Assembly: GCF_003201605.1 (NCBI RefSeq)
Contig: NZ_QJJR01000013.1
Span: 1 to 47,046, forward strand
Reading direction: 5' to 3'
DNA: 47,046 nt
From: Streptohalobacillus salinus
GTDB lineage: Bacteria > Bacillota > Bacilli > Bacillales > Amphibacillaceae
The notes under the pieces were generated by a model. The model did no database searches, was not told the origin of the DNA, and saw only the letters and a program-made list of their open reading frames with translations. This document shows, one piece after another, positions 33,890 to 42,038 of the stretch. The first letter of the stretch is position 1. Every line of letters begins with the position of its first letter. Made by a program: the position numbers and the translations under genes.

Positions 33890-34876
33890 TTACCAATGCG
33901 ATGCGTCTGTGGCTGCTTCAAGTGCGCGGATCCATTTCTGGTCAGCGAGTTTCAATAGTGTTAGTGACATGCCGTGCATGTTGTAAGACGTTAAATGATT
34001 TCCGACTTTAAGGACAGGAATGGTTAATTGTTCCAATTGCAAAAGACGCCGGACATCATTTGTGAAAATATATTGTTCCATTAAGGGTGTTGAACCGAGG
34101 CCGTTAATAAGGACGGCATAGTGATCATTTGGGTGCCAGTGATTGATGCGTTTTAATTTATTGACGAGTTCAATCGCAAGCTGTTCGGATGATTTAAATG
34201 CCTCTTTCCGGTACCCTTTCTCTCCGTGAATCCCAACCCCAAAGTACACTTCTGAATCAGATAATGTAAATGACGGCGCATCTGTACCCGGAACATAGGC
34301 CGGCGCTAAGGCTACACCTAACGTATAAAGGTTATCGTTAATTGTTTCCGCAAGTTGGACGAGTTCCGGTAATGTTGCGCCCTCTCTCGCATATGCGCCA
34401 AGTATTTTTTGAGCAAACACAGTTCCCGCTACCCCGCGTTTGCGTTTTTTGTAAGTCAATTTATCTTCAATGGAATGGTCATCTGAGATCGTGACCAGTT
34501 CAACCTTGTGACCCTCTGCTTCGGCAATTTCTTTTGCTTTCGTAAACATTTCGACATCACTGGCAAAGTTTTTAACGATCAATAAGACACCAGCCCCGGT
34601 ATCGGTTAATTTAATGGCTTCGACAATGGCTTCTGGAAAAGGGGGGGTAAATAAGTCACCACTGACGCTTGCAGTAAGCATTCCTGCGCCAACGTATCCA
34701 AAGTCGGCCGGTTCGTGACCCGAACCACCGCCACTGATTAAAGCAACTTGGTCTGTCACCTTTTGATAAGTGATTTTATGGGTAAGGTCTAACTGGATAC
34801 GGTTACGATGTTCCGCCTGGTAACCACTTAACATTGCCCGTACATTTTTTTTAGCATGATTCTGTATGTGTTTCAT
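33890..34876 (-). CDS. dhaQ: DhaQ-like dihydroxyacetone sensor (DhaK paralogue)
   Basis: A 328-residue homologue of the DhaK substrate-binding subunit. In Lactococcus, DhaQ binds Dha and, with DhaS, activates the dha genes. Retained: GGGSGHEP (His54), an Asp in NFASDVEMF where DhaK has NYSGDVMNF, and the covalent Dha-binding His in VGIHGEKG. Changed: AHAG becomes ADFG and the kinase-typical DSLYTxGRRG becomes DKLTYKKRKRG. There is no DhaL domain. It starts 6 bp after the dhaS stop, so the two form an operon; regulator rather than kinase is inferred from this pairing and from the separate complete kinase at 39142. Confidence 0.82.
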   Translation of the reverse strand: MKHIQNHAKKNVRAMLSGYQAEHRNRIQLDLTHKITYQKVTDQVALISGGGSGHEPADFGYVGAGMLTASVSGDLFTPPFPEAIVEAIKLTDTGAGVLLIVKNFASDVEMFTKAKEIAEAEGHKVELVTISDDHSIEDKLTYKKRKRGVAGTVFAQKILGAYAREGATLPELVQLAETINDNLYTLGVALAPAYVPGTDAPSFTLSDSEVYFGVGIHGEKGYRKEAFKSSEQLAIELVNKLKRINHWHPNDHYAVLINGLGSTPLMEQYIFTNDVRRLLQLEQLTIPVLKVGNHLTSYNMHGMSLTLLKLADQKWIRALEAATDASHW

Positions 34877-34882
34877 CTGTTG

Positions 34883-35434
34883 TCACTCCTTCTTCTCGCA
34901 CATTTTGTTGATTAAGTATGTATAGACATAATCGGCTAGTTCTTCAGGGGGTTCAACACAACCAGCTTCAATCCAATCAGTGATAATGCCAACTAAGCCA
35001 TGACTGAAAAAACTAGCGATGGTTTCTTTCTTCTTTTCAGTTAAGTTAACGCTCGATTGATACAAATCCGTTAATGCTTTTGAAAAGAGCGCTTTCAAAT
35101 TAATGTAAAGATATTCGCGGAAGCCATTTTGTTCAGTAATTGCTAAGGCGTTTTTATAGTATTTTTGATGTCTGTAAAAATAGACAAACACTTGATTTAG
35201 AATGGTGTCCCACCGTTCATAATCAAGAAAATCTGAGATGTTTTCTTTTGTTTCTGTTTGATAAATCCATTCTAATAACTCAAATTTATCTTGAAAGTGA
35301 TAGTAAAACGTCTGACGTCTCATATCAGCCATCTTCATAATATCACTAACAGAAATTTTAACGAATGCTTCTTTTTGCATTAATGTTTTAAAGGCATGTG
35401 CAATAATTTTTTTCGTTATAATCGATTGGTTCAT
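34883..35434 (-). CDS. dhaS: DhaS-type TetR-fold transcriptional activator
   Basis: A 183-residue protein with a TetR-type helix-turn-helix (FVKISVSDIMKMADMRRQTFYYHFQDKFELLEWIY, about 24-58) and a helical C-terminal domain. The size and the adjacent dhaQ match the Lactococcus DhaS/DhaQ pair, in which DhaS acts as an activator together with Dha-loaded DhaQ. Four candidate DhaS operators lie in this window. Its own minus-strand promoter looks like -35 TCGTCA, 17-bp spacer, -10 TACAAT just upstream, separate from the operator at 35499. Confidence 0.85.
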   Translation of the reverse strand: MNQSIITKKIIAHAFKTLMQKEAFVKISVSDIMKMADMRRQTFYYHFQDKFELLEWIYQTETKENISDFLDYERWDTILNQVFVYFYRHQKYYKNALAITEQNGFREYLYINLKALFSKALTDLYQSSVNLTEKKKETIASFFSHGLVGIITDWIEAGCVEPPEELADYVYTYLINKMCEKKE

Positions 35435-35498
35435 TTTATCACCCCACTATATTGTAGCGAAGATCGATCGAAATGACGAGCGAAAAGCGCGTGAGTTT

Positions 35499-35520
35499 TG
35501 ACAGTTAAATAAATCTGTCC
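35499..35520. promoter_or_regulatory. DhaS operator A, upstream of the first gldA
   Basis: GACA (35500-35503), 12 AT-rich bases, TGTC (35516-35519). Reverse strand: GGACAGAT-N6-AACTGTCA, close to the Lactococcus DhaS site GGACACAT-N6-ATTTGTCC. It ends just before a weak -35. Confidence 0.75.
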
Positions 35521-35521
35521 G

Positions 35522-35550
35522 TTTATTTTTAAGCGCTTTCATTTTATGAT
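35522..35550 (+). promoter_or_regulatory. Promoter with cre upstream of the first gldA
   Basis: Weak -35 TTTATT (35522-35527), 17-bp spacer, -10 TATGAT (35545-35550). A cre box (reverse strand TGAAAGCGCTTAAA, 13 of 14, 35528-35541) fills the spacer, so CcpA would block what DhaS activates. Confidence 0.65.
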
Positions 35551-35606
35551 TGAATTAATTACTTTTCATCGTTATAGGGTGGGAAGGAAAACAAGGAGGC
35601 GTTTAA

Positions 35607-36716
35607 ATGGACAAGATTTTCGTGAGTCCCAGTCGTTACGTGCAAGGAAAAGATTTGATGTTTCATGCGGGTCCTTATTTAGAGCCGTTTGGAACACGCG
35701 TGTTAGTTTTAGCAGATCCGTTCGTCCAAGATTTAGCTGCGAACAAGTTGATTGAAAAGTTAACTGGAGAGTTTAAGGTGACAAAAGTGACCTTTAATGG
35801 TGAATGTTCGATGAAAGAGATTCATCGGGTCAGTGACATTGCTGAAGAAGAGACAGTGGATTTCATTTTAGGCATGGGCGCAGGTAAAGCGCTGGACACG
35901 GCAAAAGCTGTCGCAAACAATTTGAATGTGCCAGTTGTCGTTTTCCCAACCCTTGCATCAACGGATGCGCCAACGTCTGGTTTATCGGTTGTGTATACAG
36001 AAGAAGGTGCATTTGATCAATACTTATTCTATAAAAAGAATCCAGATCTCGTTTTAATGGATACTAAAATTATTGCGGGTGCACCTGCGAAGATGTTAGC
36101 ATCAGGCATCTCAGATGCCTTAGCGACACTCGTGGAAGCACGCGCGGTTAAACAAAAAAACGGCAACACGATGAGTGGGGGAAAAGCAACGATTGCTGGT
36201 TTTGCGATTGCGGAAAAATGTGAAGAAGTCCTGTTTGATTACGGGATGCTTGCCTATGAAGCCAATAAAGCAAACGTTGTGACACCAGCGCTCGAAGCGA
36301 TTGTTGAAGCGAATACGTTGCTTTCTGGTCTTGGCTTTGAAGACTCAGGTCTAGCGGCAGCACATGCGATTCATAACGGCTTTACCGCCGTCGATGGTGA
36401 CATCCACCATTTATCACATGGAGAGAAAGTAGCCTACGGAACCTTGACGCAATTGGTCTTAGAAAATAAAACGCTCACAGAAATTGAACGTTACTTGGCG
36501 ATGTATGTGGCCCTTGATTTACCGGTCACGTTAGAACAGATGCATTTAGAAGATAAATCCTATGAAGAATTGTTAGCCGTTGGTAAGTCGGCGACAAAAG
36601 CGGGCGAAACGATGGAAAACATGCCATTTGACGTGACAGCTGAGGATGTCGTTGAAGCGATTCGTGCCGTTGATGTTTATGCTAAAGCCTATTTGAAAAA
36701 GCATGCAATAACATAG
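35607..36716 (+). CDS. gldA: Glycerol dehydrogenase (NAD-dependent), copy 1
   Basis: A 369-residue iron/zinc-dependent alcohol dehydrogenase that oxidises glycerol to dihydroxyacetone. Seen: NAD-binding LGMGAGKALDTAKA, PTLASTDAPTSGLSVVY, and the metal ligands Asp in GISDALATL, His in AAHAIHNGF and His in HHLSHGEKVAYG. The length and order are typical of GldA. ATG follows AAGGAGGCG. The 3' four fifths is almost identical to the second copy at 45974, while the first 260 bp is diverged. It is controlled by DhaS site A and a cre box. Confidence 0.95.
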   Translation: MDKIFVSPSRYVQGKDLMFHAGPYLEPFGTRVLVLADPFVQDLAANKLIEKLTGEFKVTKVTFNGECSMKEIHRVSDIAEEETVDFILGMGAGKALDTAKAVANNLNVPVVVFPTLASTDAPTSGLSVVYTEEGAFDQYLFYKKNPDLVLMDTKIIAGAPAKMLASGISDALATLVEARAVKQKNGNTMSGGKATIAGFAIAEKCEEVLFDYGMLAYEANKANVVTPALEAIVEANTLLSGLGFEDSGLAAAHAIHNGFTAVDGDIHHLSHGEKVAYGTLTQLVLENKTLTEIERYLAMYVALDLPVTLEQMHLEDKSYEELLAVGKSATKAGETMENMPFDVTAEDVVEAIRAVDVYAKAYLKKHAIT

Positions 36717-36896
36717 ACGGATCGATGAAGTGTTCAGGGGAATAAAGGGGTATCAGACACGGCAGCAGTAAATACAACGAAACATAAATAATAATTGCTT
36801 AAGTGCCGTTTATATATTTTAAGCTCTTTATAGCTTTTCGTTAAAGATACACGGCTTAGGTAGTTGATATTTATGATGAAAATGGAGGTAAGTCAA

Positions 36897-38906
36897 TTGA
36901 AAAAACGAACATTGGTATTATTGATTACATCATTAGCCTTAATTTTGATTGGGAGTTTAATTGCTTCAATCAGTAATAACTCAGGTGGTGACGTAGATGT
37001 CTCACGGATAAGTTTTGAAACAGATAGCGGCGAACTCTCAGGGTTATTATATTTACCTGATGGCGCAGAAAGTGAACCACGTCCAACAATTGTGGCAACG
37101 CATGGTTATTTAAACTCAGCGGAGATGCAAGCACCACAAGCGATTGAAATGTCAAAACGAGGTTATGTTGTTTTAGCGCTTGATCAATACGATCACGGTC
37201 ATTCTGTTGGGACGATGGATAAATCAATTCCATTCTTCTCTTTCTGGCCAACATCAATTTATGATGCGGTTAATTATATGTATGAACAAGATTACGTATT
37301 GAAAGATGAAGATGGAAACGGGATTATTGCTGTTTCTGGTCACTCAATGGGTGGCTTCTCATCAACCCATGCCATCTTACTAGACGAAATGTTCTATGAA
37401 CAAGCAGGGATTAGAAAAATTGATAGCTACTTATCAATGGGCTCTGATTATCAGTGGATTTATGCACTTGGGTATGAACTAGAAGACATCGCAGCTGCAT
37501 ATGGTCCGAGAACTGCTGGTAAAATTGCCGGGACTTATGATGAATTCTTCTTCAGTCCAGAAGCGACCGCTCAAGGTCAAACCGTAGTAGAGAAAAATTA
37601 TATTGCCACTGAAGAAGGGCAAGCTTTCTTAGGTCATCCCGAAGACCCTACTGTTGGAGAATTCTATGCGGTCGGTGATGGTCAACGGATTATTTATCAG
37701 CCAGAGGAAACGCACCCATGGAATCATTTTTCGATGACAACCACAGACCATGTCATTAACTTTTATGATGAAGCATTTGCTGAGTATGATGTAGTAGAGA
37801 CGAGTGAAACCGGGCAATCATGGATGTATAAAGAGTGGTTCTCATTTGTTGCTTTAATTGGTTTCTTCTTGCTGTTTGTACCTGTGGTGCAATTATTGCT
37901 TAAGGTACCATTCTTATCAGACACGGTTGTTGAAAAACCAAAAGCACTGCCTTTACCAGCTACCGACAGTGAAAAAACGTCTAATTTAGTAATGATTATC
38001 TTTGGTGCCTTTTTCCCGGCGCTGTTATTTACGACTTTCTATAGTGGTGTGGAAGTTGGCTTAAGATTAATCACACAAATTAACTACATCATGATTGCGA
38101 CAAGTTTAATTTCATTAATTGTCGCTTATGTAAAAGATAAACAGACCCACATGAAAAAATTATCAATTAGTGTCTTGATTATTGGTATTATTCAGTTCTT
38201 GATGCTGAGGTACCGCGACACATTAATCGAAGTGAGTGAGTTCTTTGGTGCACCAACAGGGAACACGATTGTTTACTGGGCATTGCATGTAGCTATTATT
38301 ACCGCATTAGTCCTTGTAATAAGCTACTTTGCTTCTCAAAAAGCGAAAGGGGTCACACTTGATAATTACGGTTTAAAAACGAAGGTGAAACCTATCTTTG
38401 CTAGCTTCGTTGTTGCAGTTATTGCAATTGCGGTTGGTTATTTAATGCTCTTTATTGTTGATGCCATCTTTAAAACAGACTTTAGATTATGGACCCTCGC
38501 CGTGAAGACATTTGAAGCGCATCACCTTGTTGCTTTAATGAAGTATGCACCACTGTTCTTTGTTTTCTATTTCGTTGTTGGCTTATCAATCAATGTGAAT
38601 ACAGCTGATGAACGGTTTGAAGGGATCAAAGGTTACCTCGTCTCGATCTTCATGTTTGTAGGCGGTTTAATCTTCTACTTGCTCTATCAATATGGTTCAC
38701 TCTTTATGACGGGTACAGCGGCCTTCCCAGCTGAAGCATTGTCTTCAATTGTTGTTATCGGTTTAGTGCCGGTGCTTATCATTGCAGCAATCTTTAACCG
38801 GTATTTCTACCGACTTACTGGGAATATTTATTTAGGAGCATTCATTAATGCATTATTGATGACGCTTATTCTACTGGCGAACACAGCCTTGTATGCCACG
38901 TTGTAA
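36897..38906 (+). CDS. Membrane-bound alpha/beta hydrolase
   Basis: A 669-residue protein. An N-terminal membrane anchor (about 3-24) is followed by an alpha/beta hydrolase domain (about 35-300): oxyanion region VATHGYLNSAEM, YVVLALDQYDHGHS and nucleophile Ser150 in VSGHSMGGF. The C-terminal half has about nine hydrophobic helices, so the hydrolase is tethered, probably outside. I do not recognise a named family. TTG 36897 follows GGAGGT at 7-nt spacing and is the likely start; the longer frame back to 36864 overlaps that site. Its place between gldA and the Dha kinase suggests release of glycerol or another alcohol from an ester (inference). Confidence 0.75.
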   Translation: MKKRTLVLLITSLALILIGSLIASISNNSGGDVDVSRISFETDSGELSGLLYLPDGAESEPRPTIVATHGYLNSAEMQAPQAIEMSKRGYVVLALDQYDHGHSVGTMDKSIPFFSFWPTSIYDAVNYMYEQDYVLKDEDGNGIIAVSGHSMGGFSSTHAILLDEMFYEQAGIRKIDSYLSMGSDYQWIYALGYELEDIAAAYGPRTAGKIAGTYDEFFFSPEATAQGQTVVEKNYIATEEGQAFLGHPEDPTVGEFYAVGDGQRIIYQPEETHPWNHFSMTTTDHVINFYDEAFAEYDVVETSETGQSWMYKEWFSFVALIGFFLLFVPVVQLLLKVPFLSDTVVEKPKALPLPATDSEKTSNLVMIIFGAFFPALLFTTFYSGVEVGLRLITQINYIMIATSLISLIVAYVKDKQTHMKKLSISVLIIGIIQFLMLRYRDTLIEVSEFFGAPTGNTIVYWALHVAIITALVLVISYFASQKAKGVTLDNYGLKTKVKPIFASFVVAVIAIAVGYLMLFIVDAIFKTDFRLWTLAVKTFEAHHLVALMKYAPLFFVFYFVVGLSINVNTADERFEGIKGYLVSIFMFVGGLIFYLLYQYGSLFMTGTAAFPAEALSSIVVIGLVPVLIIAAIFNRYFYRLTGNIYLGAFINALLMTLILLANTALYATL

Positions 38907-38960
38907 ATAGGTAATCTTGGCGATTAGTGGCAGTCAAATACAAGTTATAGCTTTTAAATT

Positions 38961-38994
38961 TGAGGGATGTAGCAGTACGCGGCTATATCCCTCA
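38961..38994 (+). terminator. Stem-loop after the membrane hydrolase gene
   Basis: A 13-bp stem with one G-T pair, TGAGGGATGTAGC (38961-38973) / GCTATATCCCTCA (38982-38994). There is no clear T tract, so termination may be partial. Confidence 0.5.
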
Positions 38995-39022
38995 ATCCTA
39001 TGAAGGACGTATCATTTACTTT

Positions 39023-39044
39023 TGACAATTAAACAAATGTGTCT
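39023..39044. promoter_or_regulatory. DhaS operator B, upstream of the Dha kinase
   Basis: GACA (39024-39027), 12 AT-rich bases, TGTC (39040-39043). Reverse strand: AGACACAT-N6-AATTGTCA, near-identical to the Lactococcus DhaS site. A -10 TATCAT at 39069-39074 lies at the same distance as the gldA -10 lies from operator A. Confidence 0.75.
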
Positions 39045-39141
39045 CTGGTTTAAACACGAATCTGACATTATCATTAAGTTAAAGTGAGACTGACGTCACA
39101 AAAAAAGCAGTTACTCATTTGAAAATTGAGGAGGTTAAGAA

Positions 39142-40908
39142 ATGAAAAAAATTATCAACCAACCAAGTACGTTAATGATGGAAATGCTGAATGGCATTGT
39201 CATGGCCCATCCGGAACTCGAGTTATTAAGAAAACACAAAGTGATTAAAAGAAAGCAATTGGACACAGATAAGGTTACCCTTATCAGTGGTGGTGGCAGT
39301 GGACATGAACCGGCCCATGCAGGCTTCGTTGGGAAAGGTATGCTTGATGCTGCAGTTTGTGGTGAAGTCTTCGCCTCACCCTCACAAATTCAAGTTTATC
39401 AAGCGATTAGAGAAACAGCCAGTACTAAAGGGACTTTGCTTATTATTAAGAACTATTCAGGAGATGTGATGAATTTTAAGAATGCGGCACATTTAGCTGA
39501 AGAAGATGGTAGAAAAGTTGATTATGTCCGGGTAGAAGATGATATTGCCGTGGAGGATAGTTTGTATACGGTCGGACGTCGCGGTGTGGCCGGTACCGTC
39601 TTGGTACATAAAGCGGCCGGAGCAGCAGCTGAAGAGGGACGTTCGCTAGAAGAAGTGAAACGTATTGCTCAAAAAGCAGCCGATAACGTGCGAAGCATTG
39701 GTATTGCACTCACTTCGTGTACCGTTCCAGCGAAGGGGTCACCGACGTTTCAGTTAGCAGAAGATGAAATGGAATATGGTGTAGGAATTCACGGTGAACC
39801 AGGCATCCGTAGAGAAAAAGTCTTATCTGCTGGTGCGTTAGCAAAGCGAATGACCACTGACGTTTTAAAAGACTTACAGATTACTGAAGGTAGTGAAGCT
39901 GAACTGGTTGTTTTAATCAATGGTTTTGGCGGGACACCGCTCCAAGAATTGTATGCCTTTAATCATGAAGTAGCAAAAGAATTATCAAAACGTCACTTGA
40001 ACGTTAACCGGAGCTTTGTTGGTAACTTTATGACAAGTATTGATATGGCCGGTGTCTCGTTGTCAATTTTAAAATTGGATGACGAACTAAAAACACTTAT
40101 CTCTCGAGAAAGTGATGCACCTGCTTTTAAAGTATCAGGGCCTGTTGCACGTGCACAGTATTTAGCACTTGATAAGGAAAAGACTCACGCCTCGGTGTCA
40201 TTCACAGTTGAAACAGACACGGCATATGCAACGGTCAACCAAACGAAACTAACGTTACCTAACATGATCTATTTGGTTGATAAGATGAGTGAAATTATTA
40301 TTGAAAACGAAGCGCCATTTTGTGAGTTAGATGCCCATGCTGGTGATGGTGATTTTGGGATGAGCATTGCGAATGGCTTTAAACAATTGAAAAGAGAATG
40401 GACAGATATCTTAAAGCAGTCAGATGATATTGGTGCGTTCTTAGAAGAAAGTGCCTTAGTCATCATGGAATATTGTGGCGGGGCGTCAGGTCCGATTTGG
40501 GGTTCAGCTTTTCGAGCTGCGGGTAAAGCAGTCGAAGGTAAAACCGAGCTAACAGTCGGGGAGTTTGCCAACATGTTAAAAGCAGCAGTTGAAGGCATTC
40601 AAGCAACTGGTGAACGTTCATTTGGTAAGGGAGCAGATATTGGTGATAAAACATTAATTGATGCCTTGATTCCGTGTCAACAAGCGTGGGCAAAGAGCGC
40701 GGCTGAGAACATGGGCTTTGATACGGCTTTTAAAGCGGGTGCTCTAGCGGCCGTTGAAGGGGCAAGAACAACAGAAGGTATTGTTGCTCATATGGGTCGA
40801 GCAGGGACAGTTGGCGAGCGAAGCATTGGTCACCCAGATGCAGGTGCCTATGCCCTTGGTGTTATCTTTACTGAGTTATCTGAAAGTATACATGTTGCAG
40901 ATAAATAA
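39142..40908 (+). CDS. dhaK: Dihydroxyacetone kinase, single-chain (DhaK-DhaL fusion)
   Basis: A 588-residue kinase that phosphorylates dihydroxyacetone to the glycolytic triose phosphate. The N-terminal DhaK domain (about 1-330) has GGGSGHEPAHAG (His55), KNYSGDVMNF and the covalent substrate His in VGIHGEPG. The C-terminal DhaL domain (about 385-588) binds the nucleotide: DAHAGDGDFGMS (metal-binding Asps), CGGASGPIWGSAF, GDKTLIDAL and GRAGTVGERSIGHPDAGA. The fused form is the ATP-dependent type (as in Citrobacter), not the PTS-dependent DhaKLM of Lactococcus, although the regulators here are Lactococcus-like. ATG follows GAGGAGG. Confidence 0.95.
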   Translation: MKKIINQPSTLMMEMLNGIVMAHPELELLRKHKVIKRKQLDTDKVTLISGGGSGHEPAHAGFVGKGMLDAAVCGEVFASPSQIQVYQAIRETASTKGTLLIIKNYSGDVMNFKNAAHLAEEDGRKVDYVRVEDDIAVEDSLYTVGRRGVAGTVLVHKAAGAAAEEGRSLEEVKRIAQKAADNVRSIGIALTSCTVPAKGSPTFQLAEDEMEYGVGIHGEPGIRREKVLSAGALAKRMTTDVLKDLQITEGSEAELVVLINGFGGTPLQELYAFNHEVAKELSKRHLNVNRSFVGNFMTSIDMAGVSLSILKLDDELKTLISRESDAPAFKVSGPVARAQYLALDKEKTHASVSFTVETDTAYATVNQTKLTLPNMIYLVDKMSEIIIENEAPFCELDAHAGDGDFGMSIANGFKQLKREWTDILKQSDDIGAFLEESALVIMEYCGGASGPIWGSAFRAAGKAVEGKTELTVGEFANMLKAAVEGIQATGERSFGKGADIGDKTLIDALIPCQQAWAKSAAENMGFDTAFKAGALAAVEGARTTEGIVAHMGRAGTVGERSIGHPDAGAYALGVIFTELSESIHVADK

Positions 40909-40935
40909 GAACAGTTAGCATGTCATTATCATGAT

Positions 40936-40993
40936 GAATGCCCGGCGCCGTTAGACCACAACCATGTGACTGACGATGTCGGGCATTCTTTTT
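40936..40993 (+). terminator. Terminator of the Dha kinase gene
   Basis: A 9-bp stem GAATGCCCG (40936-40944) / CGGGCATTC (40980-40988) with a 35-nt loop, followed by T5. Confidence 0.7.
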
Positions 40994-41045
40994 GTTTCAG
41001 GTACGCCTGTCTAAAAAAGCAGCACTTTGGCAAACAGGTAAATAA

Positions 41046-41095
41046 AGCCCCCCTTTTAACAGCAAGTGATCTGTCAAAAAGGGGGCAAGGTTTTT
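41046..41095 (-). terminator. Terminator of the short-chain dehydrogenase operon
   Basis: CCCCCTTTT near 41048-41057 pairs with AAAAGGGGG near 41076-41085, around a loop that also has AACAG/CTGT pairing. T-rich runs lie on both sides. Confidence 0.6.
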
Positions 41096-41135
41096 CAAAT
41101 ATCATCTTAAACTTAGGCATCCACTGTTCGTTCTG

Positions 41136-41993
41136 TTAAGAAGAAAAGATACGAACGGACGGGATGACACCTTCTAACATATCTTTTACCCGTTTTCCAA
41201 TCATGGGGTTGTATTTTGGGTGAGTTAGGATATAAAAACGTTCTTCTTCAATCGCTGTGAATACACTTTGACTAATTGAATCAATTGGTATCCCTGTGTT
41301 AATCACATGTTGAGCACGCTTTAAACCTTCTAGGAAAGTTTTACTTTGGTAGTAGGGTTCACTAGGGTTTATTTTAAAGCGCTCTGGCCGGTAATCATCT
41401 GAATGATGGAGATTGGTTTGAACAAAGCCCGGACAAAATACTGAGAGCTTAATGTTTGCTTGTTTTGCTTGCATTGCATAATTCACTGACTCACTAAGTG
41501 CAACGGTCGCATGTTTACTGGTGTGATAAGCAGCCATACTTGGTGTTGTTAATAACCCGGCAATTGAGGCGGTGTTGACGATGTGACAAGCCGTCTCTTG
41601 TTCAAGCATGATCGGAATAAAGGCGCGTAAGCCATAAGCGATTCCATTTACATTTACACTCATGATCCAGTCCCAGTCGTTCATCGGGATTTCCCAAACG
41701 GGTCCTGGCACGACGACACCGGCGTTGTTGAAGAGCAAGTCAACCTGGCCAAAGTGCTCAATCGTTTTTGTAGCAAGCTGAGCGACCTGCTCGTAAATCG
41801 AAACGTCTGTTGGTACAGCTAATACGTCACAATTCATTTCTTTTAATAAACGTTCTGTTTTTTGTAAATCATCTTCACGAATGTCAGCAAGCACCACTTT
41901 CATTTGTCGGTTGGCGCATGCTTTGGCAAATTCCACTCCGAAACCATTTCCGGCCCCAGTAATAACAGCAACTTTACCTGAAAACTCATTCAT
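41136..41993 (-). CDS. Short-chain dehydrogenase/reductase
   Basis: A 285-residue classical SDR: NAD(P)-binding TGAGNGFG, ADIREDD after strand 2 (Asp suggests NAD), NNAGVV, and the catalytic Ser in TASIAGLL with YHTSK. It interconverts an alcohol and a ketone on an unknown substrate. It starts 45 bp after the flavin oxidoreductase stop, so the two form an operon that begins near DhaS operator D. That context suggests a role in reducing or oxidising a small hydroxylated carbonyl compound. Confidence 0.88.
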   Translation of the reverse strand: MNEFSGKVAVITGAGNGFGVEFAKACANRQMKVVLADIREDDLQKTERLLKEMNCDVLAVPTDVSIYEQVAQLATKTIEHFGQVDLLFNNAGVVVPGPVWEIPMNDWDWIMSVNVNGIAYGLRAFIPIMLEQETACHIVNTASIAGLLTTPSMAAYHTSKHATVALSESVNYAMQAKQANIKLSVFCPGFVQTNLHHSDDYRPERFKINPSEPYYQSKTFLEGLKRAQHVINTGIPIDSISQSVFTAIEEERFYILTHPKYNPMIGKRVKDMLEGVIPSVRIFSS

Positions 41994-42038
41994 TAAATAT
42001 TCCTCCTTGTGAACATGGTTATAGGATACTTCGAGCGA

